Assembly (NCBI GenBank): GCA_021613375.1
Contig: CM038705.1
Coordinates: 7,742,132 to 7,806,131, forward strand
DNA length: 64,000 bases
Source of the DNA: Megaleporinus macrocephalus
Lineage: Eukaryota > Chordata > Actinopteri > Characiformes > Anostomidae
Direction: 5' to 3'
Under the pieces are notes generated by a model that was not told where the DNA came from, searched no databases, and worked only from the letters and a program-made list of their open reading frames with translations. This document shows, piece after piece, positions 34,865 through 47,600 of this stretch (within the stretch, counting starts at the first letter, position 1; each line of letters starts with the position of its first letter). Position numbers and translations under genes: made by a program.

Positions 34865-37800
34865 CTGCACACAGAAGTGTAAAGATATAAACTGTTTACT
34901 TTCTCAGAGCAGATAACACACGTTTAGAGAATGAGTCAGTGTGGTTCCTACCTCTTTAGAGTCTCACGTTTCCTCCACACCAACACAATAGCAACGACGC
35001 AGAGACCGAGGAACCCAAGGACCCCTCCAGTAACAACAGCAGGGTGTACTATAAATGTAGTGCACTTTTCTGTAGGAACAATCAAACACACAGTTCTAGC
35101 TTAACAGAGTTCATGACTTTATGACCTTATAACATAGTAAATCTGTTACAGAGCCTGTTTACATGTTAATTCAATGCATCACATTTTCTATACCCAGACT
35201 AGAGCGAAGGGTTAGGATTAGAGATGGAAAGATCCATCGGCTATGTATCGGTATCGGATGATTTTGAATCAAAATATGTGATCGATCGATATTTCTCCAG
35301 TTTAGCCGATCCCGAGAGCCGATCGATGGTGTTAAACAAATGAGCTTCATTTCCAGCTAGCGTTTCGTTGAAACCCCCTCCGGTCAGGTTGCATATCTTA
35401 TCTGAACCACTAGGTGGAAACACATACCCTTTCATTTTCCACAGACTGACTAAAGCAGCGGCCTCGCGAGAACAGTTTGCGTTCACGGCATGAGCTGCCC
35501 GTCTGGTAGCTTGTTGCCGTATGTGACTCAGACTCATCCAGAGCATTTTGTAAAATTAGTAAAATCAGTGTGTCTCGTTGGGGAACCAAGACAAAGACAT
35601 TTAACACTATTAATCTGATACGGCTTTTAAGAGTTCACCACGCAGCTGAATACAGTGAGTATCAGTAAACAGCAGAGCTAGCACACACAGCTAGCACAAA
35701 ACTAATAACCCAGAACACATACAGACCAGATCTGACCGGTACAAACAGAACAGCAGCAGCAATTCAAGATCTACATTTAATGATTACAGATTTAGTTTAA
35801 AATAACAGAGTCTGTGTTTAATGACTGCAGTTTTTACTGTATTTATTGTTTTAAATTAAGGGTCTAAATGTAATGATATTTGTTTGATTTACTTTGTTTA
35901 TTTACTGTTAATTTAGTTTAAAATATTATTCTGTTTCATATGAGCTCGTTAAAAATGGTAATAAACCAGTTTAGACCATGTTTAATGACTTGCTTGCGCT
36001 AATAACTACTTGTAGCCCTGCCGTGGCACATAGCCCCGCCCCCTATCGGTATCAGCTATCGACCAATCGCATTAAAAGGTGATCAGCGATCGGAATCAGC
36101 CTCAAAACCGCTGATCGGTCCATCTCTAGTTAGGATGCTACTAGTGTAAAAGGGGGTCGGGAGTTTCTTTGAACAGTAGCTGTATATCGCACTGACAGTA
36201 GTTAATAATAAGTAGAGATGGTCCATTCAGCGTTTTTGAGGCCGATTCCAATCGCCGATCACCTTTTGGCCGATTGGCTGATAGCTGATACCGATCGAGG
36301 GCGGGGCTATATGCAATTAACACAAGCAAGTTATGAAACATGGTAGAAACGTGGTTATCTAGAACTATAAACTTAATCACTCTGGCTGTGGTTCTTTAGC
36401 TCTCTGGCTGTTTCTGCTGCTATACTGTTTGTATCGGTCAGATCTGGTCTGTAGGTGTTCTGGGTTATTAGTTTTGTGTTAGCTGTGTGTTCTAGCTCTG
36501 CTGTTTACTGATACTCACTGTGTTCAGCTGTGTGGTGTCTCTGAAGTGTGTATCTGATTAGTAGTGTTAAATATCTTTGTCTTGGATGAGTCTGCATCAC
36601 ATTTGGTAAAACACTGCTAGACGGTTGACGTGTTTTCTATCAGCGCATGCCGAGAACACCATAAACCGTTCTTACGAAAGTTGGTCATAAAAGCGTATGT
36701 ATTTCCACCTGGTGTTGGCCGGAGGGCGTTTTCCGGGGGGCTCCTGGATGAAACGCTAGCTGGAAAAACAGAAATTAGGCTAATAATTAGACTAAACACC
36801 ATGACTTAAAGAAACAGATCTATTTCAGGGTTTCTAGTGATGTTTATGATAGTTCCCTGTTAATACTGTCAACACGACATATGAGTTCAGACCTCTATGA
36901 GACTCATAATCAAAGAAAAACCAAGACCTCTTCCGCGAGTGGTCTTGGTATGACTGTGATTTCGTTTGGTGGTTCTAGCGTTTGGTGCATCGTGAAAACA
37001 AAACAATCCCATTTGCATTTTGCTTTACGGTCAAAGAAGCTCAAGACTTGCTGTAGATACCTGTGGGTTTTTGTGATCTTGAGATGAGACAGTATAATAA
37101 CATATAATGAATTTAACTTCAGAGATGATCCCATGAACGACGTTGAGCATTTAATAGCTAGCAACAGCTCGGCACTGTCAGCTTAATCTAATACTAACAG
37201 TACCCGTGATTCAGAAACGGCCTGAGATCGTATTAGAGCACCAGAGCATTTAATGGGAGGTCATTTGTAGCTGAATCTGTATTCAGTATCAGTATTTATT
37301 GTGTCCAGTCTTAGTCTTTAACACAGCTTCCATTCTGTTCAGACGACTCACATAGAGGCACAACTCCAAAACTTCAGTCTTAGAAGTTGGTTCTGCTTCT
37401 CACCATCCAAATAACCCTGAACACAAACGGACTGTGGATGTTCTCAGATCTGAAGGTGGAGCTGGACGTTCTCCTCTCCGCTGTTTCTATTGCTATTTCA
37501 GATGGTGATGGTTCTCTTAGTCATTTTCACAGGAAGTGAAATGACGAGTGGTCTCTGCATCTACGGTGCACTTCAAACGCACCTTCTAAAGTGTCTAGAT
37601 CCTCTTGCGCTCGGATTTGAAGAGCTGTCAGCTATTTGATCTGACTAAGACGAGTAAAATAGCTAGTGTACACGGGCACGAACACCTGCCGAAGAGAAAA
37701 GTAACTGCTGGCTCAGGTTACACAAGACTGTCATGTGAAGAGGTGAAATTTTAGATTCCCTGTCTGCAGACAGAGGGGTCAGGTTTCAGCAAATCACAGC

Positions 37801-40800
37801 ACTCTTCACCGTTACAGGGGAATTCCACCAACTGTTAAAAATTTCTACAGAAAGGTTTGATGTGAAATACTCAGTTGTAGAGATACAAGAGTCAGAACTG
37901 TTTAGAATTAAACGTTAAATGGCTGTTGGTGGAGAGCTACATGTAGGGTACGGTGAGGCAAAATAGTCCCCAAAAGAAACCTTTTTTTCAGATCGACCTC
38001 GATTTTACAATCATCAACATTCTGTTTAAGACGTGGAGGTTCACCGGTGGTCTCGTGAGTCGATACAGATTGTTATATTTGTGTTTGTACACATGGCGAA
38101 CCCTGGTTTCTATCCCCACCAGCATGATCACATCAAACCAGTTGGAATGACTCAACTATCTCAACTATTCATTTACACAGAAGGTTTGTAATCGGATATC
38201 GACGATGTGTGATATTTGGCACACAGTAGTCGTTCACGCTGTCTGGGGTGATGATCTGCGGCGTCTGCTGCTTCAGAGTTTTATGAAACGTCCTGAAACT
38301 GAAAGTATGACACACTGTATGACATCATGACACACTAATAGTAACTGTTCAGCTTTTGAACGCGCTCCATTCTGACTAAACGCAAGATGCATTGTCACCA
38401 CTGGTTGACCGCTGTGACCACCTACAGATACCTATAGCTCGTCCTCCGGCTCTCCCTCTCTTGTTTAAACTTTTAAATATAGCGCCCCTTCTGTCTGTTT
38501 TGTCTCCTTATTGAGTTAAATATTATTCAGATAATATTAAGTATTATTCAGATGGAAAAATAGGTGGATGAATATAAAAGGAGTGTCACTGAACAAGTAC
38601 AAGTTCATCCCCTAGTTAAGTTTATATTAGGAACCCAAACAGAATAGAATTAGAACTAGTTGCCACTTGTGTTTGCACACAGTGGAGTTCGACACTAGTG
38701 AACACACGTACTAGAGGACAGTGAGCAGCCTTATCCACGGCGCCCGGGGAGCAGTTGGGGGTTAGGTGCCTTGCTCAAGGGCACTTCAGTCATGTGCTGT
38801 TGGCCCAGGGGATCGAACCGGCGACCCTCCAGTCAAAAGACCCACTAACCTTCAGCCCACGACTGTCCATGATCGCCCAGGTCTCCTGACAACTACTAAT
38901 TTTTGACTGATGAACTTCTAAATGTAAGTGATATTCTCTCCTCACTGCCTAAACCTTCCGAACCCCTGGCCTTCTGAACCCCACCGGGAATCATACTTGG
39001 CGTGTGTGGTTGCAGAAATTACCTGTCAGTGGTGGCACAGTGGTGAGACTCTCTTCCGTGGGGCAGGGGACTGAAAAAAGAGAGCAAAATAAAACACACA
39101 GTAAGCTACTGTATATAGAACGTAGGATGTAAAGAATAAAAATGAATGCACTGCAGCTTGTATTGTTTTCAGTTGTCTTTAGAGCTGTCCAACTCCATTA
39201 AAACTAGAGATCGACTGATCAGCGTTTTTGAGGCCAATTCCGATCACCTTCCAGCACGATCGCCCGATAGCTGATACCGATAGAGGGCGGGGCTATATGC
39301 CACGGTAGGTCTACATGTAGTTATTAGCGCAAGCAAGTCATGAAACATGGTCTAAACTGGTTTATTACTATTTTTAACAAGCTCATATGAAACAGCATAA
39401 TATTTTAAACTAAATTATCAGTAATTAAACAAAGTAAATCAAACTAATATCCCCAAATACTGCAATCATTACATTTAGACCTTTAATTTAAAACTAAAAA
39501 AGATAATTAAATAAATGCAGTAAAAACTGCAGTCATTAAAAACAGACTCTGTTATTTTAAACTAAATCTGTAATCATTAAATGTAGATCTTGAATTGTTG
39601 CTGCTCGAATTGTTCTGTTCGTACCGGTCAGATCTGGTCTGCATGGGTTGTTTGTTTTGTGCTAGCTGTGCGTGCTAGCTCTGCTGTTTGCTGATACTCA
39701 CTGTATTCAGCTGCGTCGTATCAGATTAATAGGGTTAAATATCTTTGTCCCCGACGAGACACACTGATTTTACTAATTTTAAAAACGTCCTGGATGAGTC
39801 TGAGTCACATACGGTAAACACTGCCAGACGGACGATGTTTTCTATCAGCACTTCCTTTCTTGCGACGCCGCTGCTTTAGTCAGTCTGTGGAAAATGAAAG
39901 AGTATGTACCTAGTGGTTCAGATAGGAAGTGCAGGGAGCTGGCCGGAGGGGGTTTCAATGAAAACGCTAGCTGGAAACACAGAAATGAGGCTAATTTGTT
40001 TAAAGCCATCGATCGGCTCTAGGGATCAGCTAAATTGGAGAAATCAAGTTTATTTATATGGCGCTTTTTACAACAACGTTGTCTCAAAGCAGCTTTACAG
40101 AGTTTTGAAAACAGACAGTTATAACATATATCCTCCAGTGAGCAAGCCAGAGGCAACAGTGGCAAGAACACCTCCCTCAGACTGGAGGAAGAAACCTTGG
40201 GAGGAACCAGACTCACAAAGGGAGACCCATCCTCCTCTGATCAAACAGTATTTACAGTTTAAACTAAATCCCAAAGAAAAGAGTCTCTGTTTGAAATCTG
40301 GATAGCAAAGCTTTAGAAGCTGCACAGATAGAGGCAGTGTAAAATACCGATACATAGCCGATCGATCCTTCCATCTCTAATTAAAACATTTAGTGCTGTT
40401 AGCCTGTCTCCCCACCCCAGCTAATCAATGATGCAAGCTGTTAAGCTGTGATTTCAGCTATTAAACAGGATTTACATCTCTAACAAAAGTAATTAACTAC
40501 GATTAAATATGTGAATTGTTTGGCAACCCTACTTGAAAGCTAGTAGACAGTGAAACGAAGATGTGAGGCTATACACGCAGCAAATCTAAATGTACAAACC
40601 AAGTTAGTGCTACAGGTGAAGGTGGAGAAACATTAATCATTTCAAAATCACACCATGGAGTAGATCTTCAAATATTTGTTTGAACGCAACAAATGTTTGG
40701 GTTTGCACAGCCTCCCAAAAAGCTGAACCTGCTGTAGTTGTGGCTCTGTGGTTGGTTTTATGGTTTAACTGTTTTCTGCATTGTGAAAGCAGAACAGACA

Positions 40801-41721
40801 TTTGTTTTTTGTTTTATGATCAAAGAAGCTCAAGATTTGCTGTACATTCACTGCAGATATGTGGGTAAAAACAAGTGACAACGAACAACAACGTTTCCTG
40901 TGGGGTTTGTGTGATCTTGGATTTGTACCAGCTTTGTAACGGCTCAGTGTAACACTAACAGTGCCCAGAATTCATAAATGGCCTGAATCATTTGTAGCTG
41001 AATCGGTATTCAGTATTCAATACAGCCTCTATTCTCACATAGACAACTCACATAGAGACTGCTTCTCACCATCCAAATAACCTCAAACACAATCAGTGAT
41101 GTTAGGGTTCTGGGGGACACTGGGGTGGTCAGACCACTGTTCTGAAAACAGCAGCAATCTCCAATATTGAAAAAAACAGCATCTGCTACAGTTTTACTCT
41201 GTACTTTCATCACCTTATAAGAGTTTTTAGAGGTTTTAGCACTGAGGTCCATTAGAAAATGGTTATATGGGAAATGATGGCACTGCTTAGGTTGTGAAAT
41301 GTGTTTAAGGTATATGTTCCATATGTAAAGAAATAAGCAGGTAAAGTCTGAAACCTCACTATAGCTGGTTTTCTATCCACTGGCTTTTGGCATATTTTTA
41401 AAATGTGCAAAAAATTCTGAATGGAAAAGCCTAAAACACCTGAACACGACAAAAAGAGTTTTTACACTAGAGCTGGGCGATATGGGAAAAAATCTTATCA
41501 CTACATTTTTTTTTCATATCAGGCAATAATCGATATATATCACGATATAAATCAAATCACTATTTCTTTTTTACTTTAAGCAAGAAGTGAAGATATCAAA
41601 ATGTAAATATTTTGTTAAAATTTGTTGTTTTTTATCCTCTGATTTATTTTCTATCAGAAGACAGACAAATGTACTATAGAACATTACACAACTGTATTTC
41701 AAATAAATTAAACACACATAC

Positions 41722-41789
<68 letters not shown>

Positions 41790-43653
41790 GGCAGTATTAG
41801 TATGACCAGTATTCACACACAGACACTGTGTTAAGCAGGCTGTTGCTGGCCCACTAAATTTGGTCTGAGGAAAGGACTCATGTTCATGTTCACTCATAGC
41901 GATGAGTCGACTCTCTGTCTGCTCTAATGGGGAGCTGGTTTAGTGATTCTGTTTTCAGTAGAAAATAAAGTTTCCTACTCTGGATTTTTGGCTGTAAAAT
42001 CAACTTTGCCTCAGCGTTCTCACTCAAACTCCTACAACATACTCCAACCCTAACTTCGGGAGATGCAGGTGGCCAGTGGCTAGAAACGACTGGTACTACA
42101 GAGGATCTGTACATGGCTCCACATTCAGAAATGTTCTAACAAAAAGCCTGTACGTGCTCCTGACCTGTCTGATGGGCTGGAGCTCCCAGATGAAGGTGAA
42201 AGGAGGTTAAAGGTGGCTTCTTATCTAAATCTCCTGTTTCACCCTAACCCTTTGATGCACAGCCTGAGATTTTATTTTCTATATCTCTGCAATAAATTCA
42301 TTTCCTCATACAAGCTTCCACGAATTCCTCAGTTTACTTGGTTTTCAGTTTCCCCTTTTTTAAAAATAAATATCAGTTTTCGATCACTACCTCTAACACA
42401 CAACTAAATGTCATAGGAACTGTTGACATGTGTAAACATTTGCGGTCAGGAACATATTTACAAACACTGGTTTTGTTCATAGTAAGTAAATAAATAAGAA
42501 TTAAAATAATGATTTATGGTTTTTAAAAACATTAGAAACATTAAATAATGAAAGAAACTGATTTCAATAGATTTACCGAAGAGATACTCAGCACTACATA
42601 CAATAACATAGGAAATGAATACGGGGCAAGTTTGAGCCATGTTGTGCAATAGCAGGGGTTTGCTTAGCTTGTGCATCAAAGGGTTTAATGATGTGGCAGG
42701 AACATTCTGGCACCTTTTAAGGTGGAATGAGAAAAGGAAACTGTAGGCACTGTTGGTGGTGCAGAGATTTCAGACCCTCATTCTCATCCTGCACCGTGTA
42801 TCTGAGCGTTAACGGCCATAAAAAGGCTGCAAATGGCTGTAAAGATAAAAATAATAATCTACTTCAAACAGATCCCCAATTAAAGTCTCTCAATCTTGCT
42901 TGTTGCAATGCAGTTCCTAATCCCAGTAGCCTACATCATCTTTGTTTGCATAACTGCAGTGGAAAGAAAACGAGCTTAAATTTGTTTTTTGTTCTTGCGA
43001 AACATATGGATAGAAATAAAAACCCAGCTTATGTCAGCATCAAACTTTGTGACAACAGTGCAGTGGGAAGTTTATCCAGACATGCTTGGGATGTTGTTTT
43101 TTTCGGAGCACTGCACGATGACATGGGATTTATAACTTTTGGACAGATTATTATTTTCTATTTTATCCATTCATGATTCTAATGACGGCTATTAGTGTCA
43201 ACAAGCGCTATCATTAGAAAAATATAATTAAATATGATATGATTAAATGCTGGTTCAGGGCAGGTTAGGACAGATTTTTGTCACGCTCAGGTCAAGCTTA
43301 GACTCAAAAATGTTGTATGTCTTGGCTTATTTTTGGGGTCGGACTTGTAAATATTTCTTACACATCAAGCCCATCTGGTAAAGTGAGTCTGAGACACAGG
43401 TGGCTGCCACAACAAATGCTACAGAGGTTACGAGAAGTTATGGTTCAGCAAATCATGGAACACAGAGCCAGACCTACAAGACAGTAGCGCAGTATCGTCA
43501 AGAATAGGGCTGCACGATTAATTTCATAATCGATTAATCTAATGATTTTTTTTTTTTTCCCGATTAGTCGATTAATCTAATGACTAATTTTTAGATTACT
43601 GTAATATGAGTGTGTTAGGATTTTTGTAACTTTGCTATGGATTTGTAACCAAC

Positions 43654-43688
<35 letters not shown>

Positions 43689-44655
43689 CAAATGCACATG
43701 ATCTATAAATGGTTAAAGACTAAGAGTCTACGCCCTGACTCGACTTTTAGAGACACAAATGCCGCATAGCCTACGCGCCTCATACACAATAACCTGGAAA
43801 GGTTGGTGAAATATACATTTTAACAGAGAGCGGTTTGAGAAGCAGCTACGTGTGTTTTAAAGCTCCCGCGGTATCGAGAACAGTCTGAGGTTCTACACTG
43901 GACGATTAAGAAACGGTTAACAATGCGCAGTCATTTATGCTCAGCATTAAATACGGATGTGCACAGAGTCTTCTGCTCGTACTCTGCGCTCATTTCGTAC
44001 ATACATTGGTTTTCGTAAAGCTCACAGACACAGACGTGGTGGAGCAATACACCTGGAGACCGTGGGGGGCAGTGCAAGACGCGACCACTTCCACACGGAC
44101 ACAACGAGGAAGAAACGGTGGAACTTTCTGAAGAGAAATTCTGTACGTTCATTAGAAATTCCCTGAATTTCATGTTTGATTTACTCCAAACTGCCCTTCG
44201 CTGGACATGTAAACGGAGCTGACGCAGAGAAGTGTGAGGGTAGTGACGCTATATTGCTTCAAACACACGCAGACGGAGTATAAATCAGCCTTTAGATGTG
44301 TTAATAATTTTAAATTCTGTATTTCTGTGTGAAACACTTCCACAACTTTAGATGCACACAGATAAATCCATACTTTCAGTAGGCGTGGCCATCTTTGTGA
44401 CGCATCGACGCACATTATGCTAATCGATGTCATTTCGTAATCGATTACGTTGATTACGTCGACGCGTTGCCCCAGCCCTAGTCAAGAATAAAGCATATAT
44501 ACTCTGAACTGGTCTCCTGCTTCATTTTGAGTTGAAACTGCAATGTGTCTATACATTCTCTCCCTGTTATGAAATTCAAGCCTATCAAACTAGATCTTTA
44601 TTTTCCTTCGTCAGTACTACTGGATCAGCAAAATGAAGTGATGGAAATAATTTTA

Positions 44656-44695
<40 letters not shown>

Positions 44696-47600
44696 TTTAA
44701 ATCATTTTAAATAATTCTTGTTAAGCATCTACTCTACCAATATTTTGTTTACTGAGGAGTAGTAGCATGTTTACTCACAAGAGCAGTCCACGTCAGTCTG
44801 GGGAGACAAAGAAAACAGAGAAATGCGTATCATTAGTATCGTTATCATCTCATCTCTATTACACCTGAAAGTCAGTACAAAGGAGCAGATATACACTACT
44901 GTACAAACAAAGACTTCATCTGATCAATAGGTGTATGTTCACCAGTATGAACACCAGATCTGATTAGAACAGATGTAAATAATCATATATACAATACAAA
45001 GTATCATGAATATCTTATTGTGAGAGAAGTAGATCAGATCTTGAGCTCCAGTTTGAAGAACAAAGTTAGGTTCCAGATTTCTCCTGGACGCCCCAGACAT
45101 TGTATGACTGTATTCAGTTCCTTCAGCAGCAATCTTGATTTAGCTTAATGAAGTACTGAGCAGTCAAAGCAGGTATTAGATGAGAACTGTAAATAATAAT
45201 GTCCCCAAGCGCCTATAACTTTGGAACAGTACTCTAAGGAGGCTGAAGCTACTCAGTTGTTTAGTGAAATAAACATCTAAATATCTTGCAAATGTGAACA
45301 AAAAAGAACTTCTAATATAGAAGTGTATACTGTGTGTTGTTGTTAATGTCAACATCAGACTATATGTTAATAACTTCTTTATACTACACAGTTTACACAG
45401 TAGGGCTGTGTATTGGCAAGAACCTGGTGATACAATATGTATCGTGATACAGCGGTCACGATTCAATATATCTTGATATATTGCGATACTGCAAGCAACG
45501 TGATATATTGCGATTTTTCAAATCCTACTATTAAAACACACCACTGTATGAACAGGTTTATCAATGCTTACAATAGCATTGCGCCCTTGTGCTGCTTGTT
45601 AATGTTGGAGTGGAGCTGAAAATTGATTACAACACCATCTAGTGGTCAGAGGTTTAAACACAACACACAATGGTTCACTGTCTGCCAGAATCTGTGTATC
45701 GATACTGTGTTTTTGAGAATCGATACAGTATCACCAAACATAATATCCCCATATTCGATACTTTCGATATTTTCGAACACCCCTATTACACAGCTACTTA
45801 CATGCTTACTGCTCATCAGTCTACTCTGTGAAATTCTATGGCATTTAACGCCAGACTTGTTACAGAACCGGATCAGCTTCATTCGCTCTGTTTTCTTTTG
45901 ACTGTTGATCGAGCATTGTCTGCTGATGTATCAGCCCGAAAGAGGACTGGTAGTGGACAGAATCTTATAATATGTTAATCTTATAACTCACCCTAGTACA
46001 GGTGTTCCTGAACGTAACATTTTCATAGCAGCGGTAAAAGGTGATGTAGTCTGGTCCTCGGCTCTCGATCAAGGTCCTGGTATAATTCTCTTCGTTAGCT
46101 GTCACGATTTCCTAAAGGCACACATACAGAAACGGCATATAAAGGTTAAGATAATCTCAGACATTACTTATAATCCAAGTCAATGTAACCAAAGTTAGGC
46201 ACACATACAGAAACGGCATATAAAGGTTAAGATAATCTCAGACATTACTTATAATCCAAGTCAATGTAACCAAAGTTAGGCACACATACAGAAACGGCAT
46301 ATAAAGGTTAAGATAATCTCAGACATTACTTATAATCCAAGTCAATGTAACCAAAGTTAGGCACACATACAGAAACGGCATATAAAGGTTAAGTTAATCT
46401 CTCACATTACTTATAATGCAAGTAATGCAATGTAAGCCAATGTTTTTGGAGCTAAAAGTTTTGGAGCATTTCTATTGGACTATGAAATGTGAATCGCTTG
46501 CAAATATATATCGTTGCTGTCCATAGAAATACAAATATTTCCCAAACTCCATGGGAAAATATCTAATACTGGTTGTACAGTCAGAGTGATACACTACACT
46601 ACTGTAGCTGATACACCAACATTACACAGCGCTGCTCTGTAAACAGGTCAGCATCGTCTCGGTGATTCATTTTACTTCCAGTTTATATACTCAACACACC
46701 AACTTAACACTCTGCTTGATGCGGAAAAATAAATGTGAAAAGCTATCAAAGTCTTAAGAAGCTGTGATCATCCCACATAACTGTGGTCAGGCGATTGTCT
46801 AATAACTGTGACAGCTCTAGAAATTACTCATTCAGATTCTCTATGTCACATATACTCACATTGATGCGCCAGTTGTAGGACAGACAGCTAAGCAGACTCT
46901 TTCTCAGAAAGAAGGAAGTTGTGCCGTTGTCATTGTGCACAGCAGAACACAGTTCACTGGCACCAGTCAGGAGTGAGGCCAGCAGGAGGAGTGTGACTGC
47001 AAAAACTGACAGAAACTTTATTATTTCTGCACAAAAAAAAGCACTGCAATGCAAATTCCCATGGATTGTAAATATGTTCTATATCTCTCTTTTTAGTAGT
47101 TTTGGTTTTATAGAGATACTTAGATTTGTTTCAAATTTAAAGTGCGTTGCAAATAAAATGTATTATTATTATTATTATTATTATTAAATACATATTGGGA
47201 AATATATACAATTTAATACTAAACACCAAAAATAATATTAATATACTTTAATAGTAACACCAAAAATCCTCCATTTTTTCTCAACCTCTATTTATCCCTT
47301 AATAAAACAGGCTGTATTTATCACCGTGCTTTTAAGACTGATACGCTGACAACCTGTATTGCGCCTCAGATTGGATTTGTGTGGTCAGACATCACCAACC
47401 CATCTGCATAGGTTGCTGTGGAGGTGACGTGGACGTCAGTAACTACTTAGCTATGTCGGTAACACGGATACAGGACAGATGGTAGTGCTTGATATCGTCT
47501 TTCAAGCAATCACTCTGTACGAGTAGAAATTCTTTGACATCAGCATAAATCAGATTTTGTGTGTTTGGAACTCCATTTTGGTTTTCATGTGTTTGGAATT

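Noticed and set aside
42727..43176. 149-codon plus-strand frame in intron 4
   Set aside because: No domain, no splice or promoter context, antisense to the gene, begins at a dispersed repeat motif.
46824..47054. Exon 2 as a single-exon gene starting at the ATG of 47054
   Set aside because: The frame runs into a strong donor at 46859 and onto intronic stops, and a good acceptor (T run, GTGCAG) lies between the ATG and the leader. Kept only as an alternative start.
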